The notes under the pieces are model-generated. The model ran no database searches, had not been told where the DNA came from, and saw only the letters and a program-made list of their open reading frames with translations. Position numbers and translations under genes: made by a program. A stretch of DNA of 64,000 bases. Origin: Rosistilla carotiformis (GTDB lineage Bacteria > Planctomycetota > Planctomycetia > Pirellulales > Pirellulaceae). Positions 1 to 7,676 of this stretch are shown piece after piece (the stretch's first letter is position 1; each line of letters opens with the position of its first letter). The stretch lies in NCBI RefSeq assembly GCF_007753095.1, contig NZ_CP036348.1:1-64000 (forward strand), given 5' to 3'.

Positions 1-1092
1 ATGAGCGATCTGCCCGTTTTAATACCTCTATCGAAGTCGAGCCCCCCTGCGTCGCGGCCTCGTATGGCGAAAGCGGAACCGTTGCCGCTGCTGCCCCATT
101 TCGTCGCTGGCCCCGAAAATCGCTTGGCCGCCTTCACTTGCCAGTCCGATCTTTCGATCCTGCAACGCGGAAACCCGATTCTGTTGGTTGGCCCCAGTGG
201 ATCGGGAAAATCAGCGATCGCCCGCAAGTTGTTCCAGCGTGAAGCGTCTCTTTTGAAGGGCAGGGGGAGCCGCGGGATGATCGAACCGGCGATCGATTTC
301 GCCCGTCGGTATGCCGATGCTGTCGATTCCGATTCGATCGCCGATTTCCGCGACCAGTTCCTTCAACATCCGATCCTGTTGATCGAAGATGTCCATCTGA
401 TGGCGGGAAAATTTGCCGCTCAAAACGAACTCGCCGCGCGGATCGGCCAGCGAATCGATCTCGATCTGCCGACGATCCTCACCTGCCGCCGATTGCCCAC
501 CGAAATCGAAGGGATCCGTTCGGCGCTGGCCAGTCGCTTGTTGCCGGGGCTGACGATTCCGATCCAGCTGCCCCGTTCGGCTGCCCGACGCCAGATCATC
601 GCCCAATACGCAGGCCTTCGGGAGATCAGCCTCACCGAAGAGCAGATCGTTCAGCTCGACAGCGATCTTCCCGCCGATGCCGCCGCTTCGCGATTGTGCT
701 CCGCCGTGCAACAGCTGGCGCTCGTTGCGATGGATGCCAATTCCGACGTGATCGCAAACGATGACATTCACGACGTCGCCGCCTCGTTTGCCGCTCAACA
801 GGAACCGCCGATCGCCAAGATCGCCCGCACCGTCGCCCGTCGCTTCAAGCTGAAAACATCCGATCTGAAGAGTTCGTCGCGCCGCCAACAGGTCGTCCGC
901 GCCCGCTCGATGGCGATGTTTTTGGGGCGTCAGCTGACGCGTCAAAGCCTGCAGGCGATCGGCCAGTTCTTCGGCGGCCGCGATCATTCGACGGTCATCC
1001 ACGCGATTCGATCGGCCGAACAATTGATCGTCTCCGACCCCGCCTTGGCTCGCGTCGCCGACGACGTCTCCGAACAACTGAAAGCTGGCTGA
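1..1092 (+). CDS. dnaA: Chromosomal replication initiator DnaA, short form
   Basis: Initiator ATPase that binds DnaA boxes and opens the origin. The AAA+ domain starts near residue 33 and carries a Walker A motif GPSGSGKS (64-71) and a Walker B-like IEDVHLMAGK (E129-D130). The C-terminal DNA-binding domain IV ends with the DnaA signature DHSTVIHA (328-335). At 363 residues it is about 100 shorter than E. coli DnaA, because the helicase-interaction domain I and linker II are absent or reduced to about 30 residues. The ATG is the first base of the window, so an upstream in-frame start cannot be excluded. Its position before dnaN and an origin-like spacer supports the call. Confidence 0.93.
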   Translation: MSDLPVLIPLSKSSPPASRPRMAKAEPLPLLPHFVAGPENRLAAFTCQSDLSILQRGNPILLVGPSGSGKSAIARKLFQREASLLKGRGSRGMIEPAIDFARRYADAVDSDSIADFRDQFLQHPILLIEDVHLMAGKFAAQNELAARIGQRIDLDLPTILTCRRLPTEIEGIRSALASRLLPGLTIPIQLPRSAARRQIIAQYAGLREISLTEEQIVQLDSDLPADAAASRLCSAVQQLALVAMDANSDVIANDDIHDVAASFAAQQEPPIAKIARTVARRFKLKTSDLKSSSRRQQVVRARSMAMFLGRQLTRQSLQAIGQFFGGRDHSTVIHAIRSAEQLIVSDPALARVADDVSEQLKAG

Positions 1093-1200
1093 AGCATTCC
1101 ACGCCGCTACCCCGGCTGTGAGCTACGCTTGGGCTCGGCGGTATCGAGAACGCAGCCGCTACAAAAGGACTTTTGAACCGCCCGCCAGCTCCTTTTTTAT

Positions 1201-1209
1201 GGTGGATAA
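1201..1209 (-). promoter_or_regulatory. Near-consensus DnaA box
   Basis: Read on the minus strand this is TTATCCACC, one mismatch from the consensus TTATCCACA. It lies about 110 bp after the dnaA stop and faces the perfect box at 1336-1344. Confidence 0.4.
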
Positions 1210-1326
1210 GTTGTTTGTCTAAAGTTTTCTTTTGTCACCTTTGTCGAAGGTTCTCTCCGACGCGGCCGCCGGGGTGTTCAAAGTCCCCCCATTCACTGAC
1301 ATTTGCCCTTCGGCTTTGAACGTGAA

Positions 1327-1352
1327 TCAAACGCCTTATCCACAGCGTTTGA
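1327..1352 (+). promoter_or_regulatory. DnaA box inside an 8-bp inverted repeat
   Basis: The consensus DnaA box TTATCCACA occupies 1336-1344. It is framed by TCAAACGC (1327-1334) and its exact reverse complement GCGTTTGA (1345-1352), so the box lies in the loop of a perfect palindrome. It could act in origin function or in DnaA-dependent control of dnaN. Confidence 0.6.
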
Positions 1353-1571
1353 ATTCTTCTAAGTGCTTGTTTCGGCGGTTCTTAAAGGCTCCCGAAGTCC
1401 AGCTTCTGACAATTTCGGCGGTCACATTCCTAAGAAGACGGTAATTTAAAATCTCTTTAAGTAATGGAAACCAACTTTCAAAAGCAGTGACAGCACTCGC
1501 AAAGCAGGCCACTGCAAACCGGAGCGTTTTGGGTGTAAAACACTTGGCTTAAACAAAACGGAGCCAAGACC

Positions 1572-2687
1572 ATGAAAATCACGTGCGAACGAGAAACTTT
1601 TGCAGCCGCGTTCCAGCTGGCAGCAGGGGTCGCACCCTCGCGAAGTCCCAAAGCGATCCTGCAAAACGTCAAGATTATCGCTCGAGACGGTGCCGTCACG
1701 CTTAGCGCGACCGACATGGAAGTCGGCATCCACCTGAATGTCGATGGTGTCGAGATCGAGACCGATGGCACCGCGTTGCTGCCGGTCCAGCGGGTCAGTT
1801 CGATTCTGCGGGAAAGCAGCGATGAACACCTGACGTTCGAAGCGAGCGAAACTGGGATCAAAGTCATTGGCAGCCGCAGTCGTTTCCAACTGCCCGGCGC
1901 CAACCCCGATGAATTCCCCAGCGTCGCGACGTTCCTCGAGACCAAGTACCACGAGATCCCCACCCGTTTGTTCCGCGAATTGGTTCGCCGAACCGTCTTC
2001 GCGACCGATGCCGAAAGCGGCCGCTACGCCTTGGGCGGCGTGCTGTTGGAAATGGAAGGGGAACGTGTCACCGCGGTTGGTACCGACGGACGCCGGTTGG
2101 CAACGATGACCGGCACCGGAGTCAGCATCGGCGAACACAAGACCTCCGGCACCAACACGATCGTCCCGAATCGATCGATCAGCCTGATCGAACGGGCGCT
2201 CAACGACAAAGACGAAACCGTCGAAGTCGCTGCCCGGTCGAACGATCTGTTGGTTCGCACGCCACGTTGCACGATCTATTCCCGATTGGTCGAAGGGCGT
2301 TATCCCAACTGGCGGCAGGTTCTGCCCCAGCGCGACGATGTGGTCACGATCGATCTGACGATTGGTCCGCTGCACGCGGCGCTTCGACAAGCGGCGATCG
2401 TGACCGATCACGAGAGTCGCGGCATCGATTTCACCTTTGGTGAAGGGACGATGCTGTTGGAAGCGAACACCGCCGAGGTGGGAGAATCGCGAGTCGAGAT
2501 GCCGATCGGATACGAAGGCGAACCGATCAAGGTGACTTTGGATCACCGCTTCCTCGCCGACTTCTGCAAGGTTTTGGATGCCGAACGAACGGTTCAGATG
2601 GAAATCGAATCGTCCGATCGCCCCGCCTTGCTGACGACCGATGATGGTTTCCAATACGTGGTGATGCCGATGGCCCGTGACCGTTAG
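1572..2687 (+). CDS. dnaN: DNA polymerase III sliding clamp (beta subunit)
   Basis: Ring-shaped processivity factor that tethers DNA polymerase III and other clamp-binding proteins to DNA. The 371-residue protein has the family's normal length and three-fold repeat architecture. Recognisable parts are ATDMEVGI near residue 50, the central VVGTDGRRLA-like segment (here AVGTDGRRLA), and the C-terminal MPMARDR, close to the usual MPMRL ending. The ATG at 1572 follows a GGAG ribosome site. The gene lies 480 bp after dnaA and 8 bp before the DciA-like gene, the common replication-gene order. Confidence 0.97.
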   Translation: MKITCERETFAAAFQLAAGVAPSRSPKAILQNVKIIARDGAVTLSATDMEVGIHLNVDGVEIETDGTALLPVQRVSSILRESSDEHLTFEASETGIKVIGSRSRFQLPGANPDEFPSVATFLETKYHEIPTRLFRELVRRTVFATDAESGRYALGGVLLEMEGERVTAVGTDGRRLATMTGTGVSIGEHKTSGTNTIVPNRSISLIERALNDKDETVEVAARSNDLLVRTPRCTIYSRLVEGRYPNWRQVLPQRDDVVTIDLTIGPLHAALRQAAIVTDHESRGIDFTFGEGTMLLEANTAEVGESRVEMPIGYEGEPIKVTLDHRFLADFCKVLDAERTVQMEIESSDRPALLTTDDGFQYVVMPMARDR

Positions 2688-2695
2688 GTCGATAG

Positions 2696-3013
2696 ATGTC
2701 GCGTGAACCCGAAGAGAGAAAAAAGCAACACGCTCGAAAAATCGGGTCGATCGTCAATCAATTGATGGCTCGCCGCGGTTACGCTCAGGTTCAGACCGGC
2801 AACGAAATGGAGCGGATCGTGCGGCGAGTGGTCGGCGACAATTTGGCCAACACCTGTCGACCCGGAAACGTTCGCAACGGCACTCTGGAAATCGCGGTCA
2901 GCGATTCGGTATCGATCCAAGAACTGTCGTTCCAGAAACGCGCCTTGATCAAAGCGTTACAAAAAGAATTCCCCCAGAGCGGTATCAAAGACATACGATT
3001 CCGCGCCGGTTAA
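2696..3013 (+). CDS. dciA: DciA-like protein (DUF721), predicted helicase loader
   Basis: A 105-residue basic protein of the DUF721/DciA type. DciA is the ancestral loader or partner of the replicative helicase DnaB in bacteria lacking DnaC or DnaI. Seen here are a basic N-terminus, a central helical part (MERIVRRVVGDNLANTC) and the typical C-terminal pattern of this family, with LEIAVSDSVSIQELSF followed by KALQKEF and the ending IKDIRFRAG. It starts 8 bp after dnaN, so the two are probably co-transcribed. The family call rests on pattern and context; no profile search was run. Confidence 0.75.
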   Translation: MSREPEERKKQHARKIGSIVNQLMARRGYAQVQTGNEMERIVRRVVGDNLANTCRPGNVRNGTLEIAVSDSVSIQELSFQKRALIKALQKEFPQSGIKDIRFRAG

Positions 3014-3045
3014 ACCAAAGTCAAAGACAAACTTCCGAGCAAACG

Positions 3046-4314
3046 ATGACGATCACAACCAACTTTGCCACATCGCGAACCGAAATCGCGGGACATTCGA
3101 TAACCGACTTGGCCAACCAATTCGGAACGCCTCTATACGTCTACGACTCCGCAGTGATCGCACAACGCGTTGCCGATCTGCAGATGTTCGACGACATCCG
3201 TTACGCTCAAAAGGCGTTGTCGAACATAGCGATCCTCGATCGATTGCGAAAGCAAAACGTGTTGGTCGACGCAGTCAGCGCCGGCGAAATCCATCGCGCG
3301 CTTGCCGCTGGATACGAACCACACGGGGAAGGGCACCCGATCGTTTACACCGCCGATATCTTCGACCGCGAAGCGTTGGAATTGGTGAAAAAGCACGGGA
3401 TCCACGTCAATTGTGGTTCGCCCGACATGATCGACCAACTGGGCGAAGTCGTTCCAGGAGCCGATATCACGTTGCGAATCAATCCAGGTTTCGGGCACGG
3501 GCACAGCCAAAAGACCAACACCGGCGGGCCGCAATCGAAGCATGGTATCTGGCACGGCGACCTGGACGAATGCCAACGCCGCGCCGATCGCTACGGGATC
3601 ACGATCACCGGCTTGCACATGCACATCGGTTCGGGAACCGATCTGGAACACCTGTCGAAGGTCTGCGATTCGATGCGTGACGCGGCGTTGTCGGTCGGCC
3701 GAACGATCACCACGATCAGTGCGGGTGGCGGTCTTCCCGTTCGTTATAAGAAAGAGGAAACGTACGTCGATCTGGCAGCTTATTACAAGTTGTGGAACAC
3801 GGTCCGGGAGGAACTGCAAACCGAGTTCGACCACGCGGTGCGATTGGAGATCGAACCGGGGCGTTACCTCGCCGCGGAGTGTGGTTATCTGGTCACCGAG
3901 ATTCGGGCGATCAAGAACATGGGGGAAAACATGTTCTACCTGGTCGACGCCGGCTTTAACGACTTGGCCCGTCCGATCTTGTACGGGGCGCATCATCCGA
4001 TTTCGATCTGTTCCCGCAGCGGAGCCGAAGACCGTCCGTTGGTGAACGTGGTCGTCGGCGGACCGTTGTGTGAATCGGGGGACATCTTCACTCAAGAGGA
4101 AGGTGGCTTTGTTTCGCATCGGGAACTTCCACGAGCGGAGGTTGGCGATCTGTTGATCCTCGAAAATGCGGGGGCCTACGGTTTTGTGATGGCCAGCAAT
4201 TACAACAGTCGGCTGCGTGCGACCGAGCTGTTGTTGGAAGACGGGCAAGCCAAAGTGATTCGCAGTCGCGAGACCTTCGAACAATTGTTGGCTAGCGAAA
4301 CGATCCCCAGCTGA
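3046..4314 (+). CDS. lysA: Diaminopimelate decarboxylase
   Basis: PLP enzyme that decarboxylates meso-diaminopimelate to L-lysine, the last step of lysine synthesis. The 422-residue protein shows the fold-type III alanine-racemase-like barrel: PLP lysine in YAQKAL (K56), the HMHIGSGTD loop, the phosphate-binding AGGGLPVRY, EPGRYL, and the second-domain motifs GGPLCESGD and AGAYGFVMASNYNSR that complete the substrate site. The YAQKAL motif differs slightly from the common FAVKAN. Related decarboxylases share this fold, but the CESGD and AGAYG motifs fit LysA best. It begins 32 bp after dciA. Confidence 0.92.
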   Translation: MTITTNFATSRTEIAGHSITDLANQFGTPLYVYDSAVIAQRVADLQMFDDIRYAQKALSNIAILDRLRKQNVLVDAVSAGEIHRALAAGYEPHGEGHPIVYTADIFDREALELVKKHGIHVNCGSPDMIDQLGEVVPGADITLRINPGFGHGHSQKTNTGGPQSKHGIWHGDLDECQRRADRYGITITGLHMHIGSGTDLEHLSKVCDSMRDAALSVGRTITTISAGGGLPVRYKKEETYVDLAAYYKLWNTVREELQTEFDHAVRLEIEPGRYLAAECGYLVTEIRAIKNMGENMFYLVDAGFNDLARPILYGAHHPISICSRSGAEDRPLVNVVVGGPLCESGDIFTQEEGGFVSHRELPRAEVGDLLILENAGAYGFVMASNYNSRLRATELLLEDGQAKVIRSRETFEQLLASETIPS

Positions 4315-4392
4315 ACGCTGATCGCAACAGGCAATGCGATTCGACGCAGCGGCGATTCCTCCTTACCCAAGGGGCCTAACGGCACTATAAAC

Positions 4393-4974
4393 GTGAACGA
4401 TAAAAACAGCAGTCGACCGGTCGATCTCGAAGCGATCAAACAGGCGGTAAGAACAATCTTGGTAGCGGTCGGCGAAGATCCCGATCGGTCGGGCCTATTG
4501 GAAACACCTCGCCGCGTCGCCGATATGTACGCGGAGATGTTCTCGGGATTGCACATCCAGCCCGAACGGCATCTGGAAGTCACGTTCCCCGAATCGTACG
4601 ACGAGATCGTCGTCGTTCGCGACATCACGTTCACCAGCATGTGCGAACACCATCTGTTGCCGTTCAGCGGAACCGCTCACGTCGCCTACCTGCCCAACGG
4701 CTGCGTCACCGGGCTCAGCAAATTGGCGCGCGTTGTCGAAGAGGTTTCGCGTCGACCGCAGGTTCAAGAGCGGATGACGCAGACGATCGCCGACATGATC
4801 GAAAAGCATCTGAATTCCAGCGGCGTCGCGGTCGTGATCCAAGCGGAACACTCCTGCATGTCGATTCGCGGCGTCCGCAAACCGGGCAGCGAGACGATCA
4901 CGAGCGCTCTTCGCGGCGTGTTTAAGAAAAACGCGGCCAGCCGAGCCGAAGTGCTGTCGTTGATCAAAAGCTAA
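4393..4974 (+). CDS. folE: GTP cyclohydrolase I
   Basis: Converts GTP to 7,8-dihydroneopterin triphosphate, the first step to folate, tetrahydropterins and 7-deazapurines. Family hallmarks are [20 protein letters not shown] near the N-terminus, the zinc/active-site stretch [32 protein letters not shown], and the second zinc cysteine in [10 protein letters not shown], ending in TSALRGVF. At 193 residues it is normal length. The start is GTG at 4393; no ATG precedes the conserved region. It is followed 16 bp later by a pterin synthase gene that uses its product. Confidence 0.96.
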   Translation: MNDKNSSRPVDLEAIKQAVRTILVAVGEDPDRSGLLETPRRVADMYAEMFSGLHIQPERHLEVTFPESYDEIVVVRDITFTSMCEHHLLPFSGTAHVAYLPNGCVTGLSKLARVVEEVSRRPQVQERMTQTIADMIEKHLNSSGVAVVIQAEHSCMSIRGVRKPGSETITSALRGVFKKNAASRAEVLSLIKS

Positions 4975-4990
4975 AGAGGAGCTGTCGATC

Positions 4991-5455
4991 GTGATCATCC
5001 AAAAGGAATACAAGTTCTACGCGGCCCATCGCAACGAAGAACTCGACGACAAATGCAGCAACTTGCATGGACACCGTTACGGTCTGCGATGTTTCTTCGA
5101 AGTCAAGCGTTCGGGGGCGTTGTCGACGTTGTTCGGTGACTTCGACGCCAAGATCGAACCCTATTTAAAAGACCAATACGATCACGGGATGTTGATCCAT
5201 ACCGGCGATTCGCTGTACGCGACGCTTCAAGATCACATGCAGCGGACGGGCGAGAACTTCAAATTAAAAGTGCTCGACGGTCCGACCAGCGTCGAGAATC
5301 TAGCTCACAAGATGTTCACCGAAATCACGGAGATGGGCTTCCGCTTGCAACAGTTGGAGGTTCGCGAGACCGACACCTCCGTCGTCACCTACACCCGCGA
5401 CGACTGGGACGAACACAATCGCGACATGGCTGCCCAACAAGCCGCAGCAAACTAG
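4991..5455 (+). CDS. 6-pyruvoyl-tetrahydropterin synthase / QueD family
   Basis: Zinc enzyme acting on dihydroneopterin triphosphate from FolE. It makes either 6-carboxytetrahydropterin (QueD, queuosine route) or 6-pyruvoyl-tetrahydropterin. Seen: zinc histidines H13 (AAHR), H26 and H28 (NLHGH), catalytic Cys22, a TSVENLA segment and the terminal ETDTSVV motif. The 154 residues are slightly longer than a typical QueD. It starts with GTG at 4991 after an AAAGAGGAGC ribosome site, and sits in an apparent operon with folE. Which product it makes cannot be told from the sequence. Confidence 0.88.
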   Translation: MIIQKEYKFYAAHRNEELDDKCSNLHGHRYGLRCFFEVKRSGALSTLFGDFDAKIEPYLKDQYDHGMLIHTGDSLYATLQDHMQRTGENFKLKVLDGPTSVENLAHKMFTEITEMGFRLQQLEVRETDTSVVTYTRDDWDEHNRDMAAQQAAAN

Positions 5456-5480
5456 TGCAGCGTCAACGCTAAAATTTAAT

Positions 5481-5546
5481 GTAGTGGACGAGGTCACGAG
5501 TCCTTTCGCGGCAGAGATAATGAGGACTCGTGACCTCGTCCACTAC
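5481..5546. repeat. 24-bp perfect inverted repeat between convergent genes
   Basis: GTAGTGGACGAGGTCACGAG plus TCCT (5481-5504) is repeated exactly in inverted orientation at 5523-5546, with an 18-base loop. It lies between the convergent QueD-like and signal-peptidase genes, so it may end transcription from both sides. The length and perfection of the arms also fit a dispersed MITE-like or REP-like element. No T-run follows the stem closely. Confidence 0.7.
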
Positions 5547-5592
5547 CATCAATCCTAAAATCAATGTTTGACAAACCACTAGTAATCGATGC

Positions 5593-6828
5593 TCATCGAT
5601 ACGGTAACACGCGGCCGATGATCTGGTCGCGGGAGATCGGCAGCGGTTCGGTCCGGCTGTCGATCGAAACCGGAACATTGTCCCCCACAACAAAATAGCC
5701 CCGCTCGGGCAATGTGGTCGCCGCACTCCATCGATCGATTGCATCGGGATGCCACCAATGCAGATCGCGTTCGACGCGCAAGTTGCCAATCGTTACCGGA
5801 TGTTCCCCCGATCGACATGTGATAGCAATCGGCTGCTTCGCATCGACTGGCGGTTTCGTATCGGAGACGACTGGATCGACGACGTGCGATTGGCCGTTGA
5901 TCGCCAGCCACAGCTGGCCGTCGATATGAGCGACCGTCAAATGATCGTCGCTGCGACTGTGAGTTCGCCACGTCTTGGGTTTCGTTTCCGAAGCGTTCAC
6001 GGTCGTCCAACCTTCGGCCGATCGTAAGATGGTGACGCTCAAGACCCGATCGCGAACCCAGAGCGAGATCGTTAGCTCCGAATCCGGCACCGCGGAACAT
6101 TCCATTTGCACGATCAGATCGTCGACGGGAACCATCTGTCGGGAAACCTGTTGGTTCCCCGGATAATCGTCCATCACTCGCTCGGGGCGATTGTTTTGAT
6201 AGACCTGGACGTGATGGTAGACCAATGGCGAATCGGCATCCGATTTCGGGGTTTCACAGCGAAAACCATCTTCGATCTTGATCCAACTGTCGTCATCGCA
6301 GCGCCATCGCGAGACGTCTTGCTTGCGGAATCGATCGTCATCGACCGGGATCGATGTCGCCAATGCTTGCGTCAACGATCGACGAATCGGTTTCCCCGAC
6401 GCAAATAGATCGCCGTGAGCCAGCTCGATCGATTCTCCGGGAAGCCCCAACAGCCGTTTGACCGAAAGGGATCCATCGTCGTCGGTAAACGCAATCCAAT
6501 CGAAGCGTTTCGGGTTTTGAAACCAATAGGCGGCGGTGTCGATGACAACGCGATCCCCTCGATCGACATGCAATGCTTCGATCCGCTGGCGGGTTCCGCA
6601 TTGGAAGCATGTGACGTGTCGAGGCGGTTTGTCGCTGCGAACGACAAAGCGTAGATCGATCCCACAACCGCTGCAGCGAATCGTCGCCGACGGGCCCCAC
6701 AGCGTTGGGGTCATCGATTCACTGGCGACCAGCAGCGGACGAATCATGCCGCGGAACATTGCAATCCGGACCGCGAGGGGGATCAGCACAAGGAACACCA
6801 GCACTGGCCACGCGTAACGCCGGTTCAC
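5593..6828 (-). CDS. lepB: Signal peptidase I with Cys4 zinc-ribbon-like segment and large insert
   Basis: Membrane-bound Ser/Lys protease that removes signal peptides from exported proteins. Starting at GTG 6828, a transmembrane helix (about 7-23) precedes the catalytic serine box ASESMTP (S38). A segment with two CxxC pairs (C52/C55 and C74/C77) follows, then the catalytic lysine in SVKRLLGLPGE (K124) and, far downstream, box E GDNVPVSIDSR. About 200 residues lie between the lysine box and box E and look beta-rich, perhaps a lectin-like domain, which makes the 411-residue protein much longer than typical. The GTG overlaps the upstream gene's TGA (GTGA). An open frame continues back to 6927 but would overlap that gene by 103 bp. 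Confidence 0.88.
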   Translation of the reverse strand: MNRRYAWPVLVFLVLIPLAVRIAMFRGMIRPLLVASESMTPTLWGPSATIRCSGCGIDLRFVVRSDKPPRHVTCFQCGTRQRIEALHVDRGDRVVIDTAAYWFQNPKRFDWIAFTDDDGSLSVKRLLGLPGESIELAHGDLFASGKPIRRSLTQALATSIPVDDDRFRKQDVSRWRCDDDSWIKIEDGFRCETPKSDADSPLVYHHVQVYQNNRPERVMDDYPGNQQVSRQMVPVDDLIVQMECSAVPDSELTISLWVRDRVLSVTILRSAEGWTTVNASETKPKTWRTHSRSDDHLTVAHIDGQLWLAINGQSHVVDPVVSDTKPPVDAKQPIAITCRSGEHPVTIGNLRVERDLHWWHPDAIDRWSAATTLPERGYFVVGDNVPVSIDSRTEPLPISRDQIIGRVLPYR

Positions 6829-7244
6829 CAACCCAGCGCCCAATCGCACGTCGGAGGTTCGACCGATGCCATCGCAACGGGATCGGGAATGGTCAACCGA
6901 CCGTTGCGGAAGGTGACAAACAGACACAGCCCCAGTTGGATCGGCAGTGGCTGTAGATCGATTTGTTGTTGCGGTAACCGCAGCCCTTGGGAATTGGGAA
7001 GCGAGAAATAATGGTAGTTCGGATCGCAGCCGCGGTAGCCGAAGAATTCGAGCGATTCGGCAGCTTGACGAAGCTCGGGCAGATCGATGTCGTGCAGGTC
7101 CGGCGGCGGAGCGGTGTGGAAACCCAACGACGCTAGCAACATCACCCCCGCCCCGGCGGCTGGCACTCGAAAGACGACGCCTCGATTCAACGGCACCGCC
7201 AATGCTGTTGATTGTTCTTCCATGATATCGATTTCAGTCATCAT
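6825..7244 (-). CDS. Small hypothetical membrane protein upstream of signal peptidase
   Basis: Unrecognised 139-residue protein. I chose the ATG at 7244 because GGAAGG lies 4 bases upstream. The frame stays open to a TTG at 7508, but that extra part has no recognisable domain. A hydrophobic stretch (GVVFRVPAAGAGVMLLASLG) near residues 22-41 could be a membrane anchor. The remainder is soluble-looking with a proline-rich middle. Its stop overlaps the signal-peptidase start by 4 bp, so the two are probably translated together and the protein may work with the secretion enzyme. Confidence 0.5.
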   Translation of the reverse strand: MMTEIDIMEEQSTALAVPLNRGVVFRVPAAGAGVMLLASLGFHTAPPPDLHDIDLPELRQAAESLEFFGYRGCDPNYHYFSLPNSQGLRLPQQQIDLQPLPIQLGLCLFVTFRNGRLTIPDPVAMASVEPPTCDWALGW

Positions 7245-7676
7245 CCAACCTTCCGCTACGGCATACTCCATTAAGGCTATTTCGGTCGGCAAGACGAAGG
7301 TTCGTCCGATCCCGAGATGAATCGCCAGTTCGCTGCTCGACCATCCAACGATCGAGCTGTCGAAGTTCGGATTGTAGTCATCCGCTCGGGCATTGAAACG
7401 GAAAAAAGGAAAAGAACCCGCGGCGCAAAACGCCGCACCGCTGTACAAGCGCTCTCGCCTTCCAACACAACTGCCGCTTTTTCCAGGGCGGGACAACTTT
7501 GTTTCCAACCCAGATTACGTCGCGGCTTCCAAAACAGATTCCTTCGACTCGCATCGGCCAAACAGTTGCCGCGGCGTTTTGCATCGGGGATACTTGATGG
7601 GCCGATGCGATTCGTCGAACATCCCCGTTCGACGGCGACTCGGTTCGATCAGATCACCCCACCTCTCGGAGCGACC
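7245..7676. other. Divergent spacer upstream of moxR, with a hairpin
   Basis: No firm gene over about 430 bp between the minus-strand small protein and moxR. It should hold divergent promoters. A GC hairpin (GCGGCG at 7420-7425, CGCCGC at 7431-7436) is followed, on the minus strand, by a T-rich run, like a terminator or attenuator ahead of the lepB pair. A minus-strand frame crosses part of it without clear coding signs. Confidence 0.35.

Larger units (their letters stand above)
1093..1571. other. Candidate replication origin (oriC) in the dnaA-dnaN spacer
   Basis: A 479-bp spacer without a convincing gene. It contains one perfect DnaA box (1336-1344), a one-mismatch box on the other strand (1201-1209), and an AT-rich run around 1441-1467 that could serve as an unwinding element. 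The dnaA-dnaN gap is a common oriC site in bacteria. The dnaN promoter must also lie here. Two boxes are few for an origin, so this is an inference from position plus motifs. Confidence 0.5.

Noticed and set aside
1446-2654. 402-residue minus-strand frame over dnaN
   Set aside because: Antisense shadow of a certain gene, without domains.
3133-4284. 383-residue minus-strand frame over lysA
   Set aside because: Antisense shadow; the plus strand has full LysA motifs.
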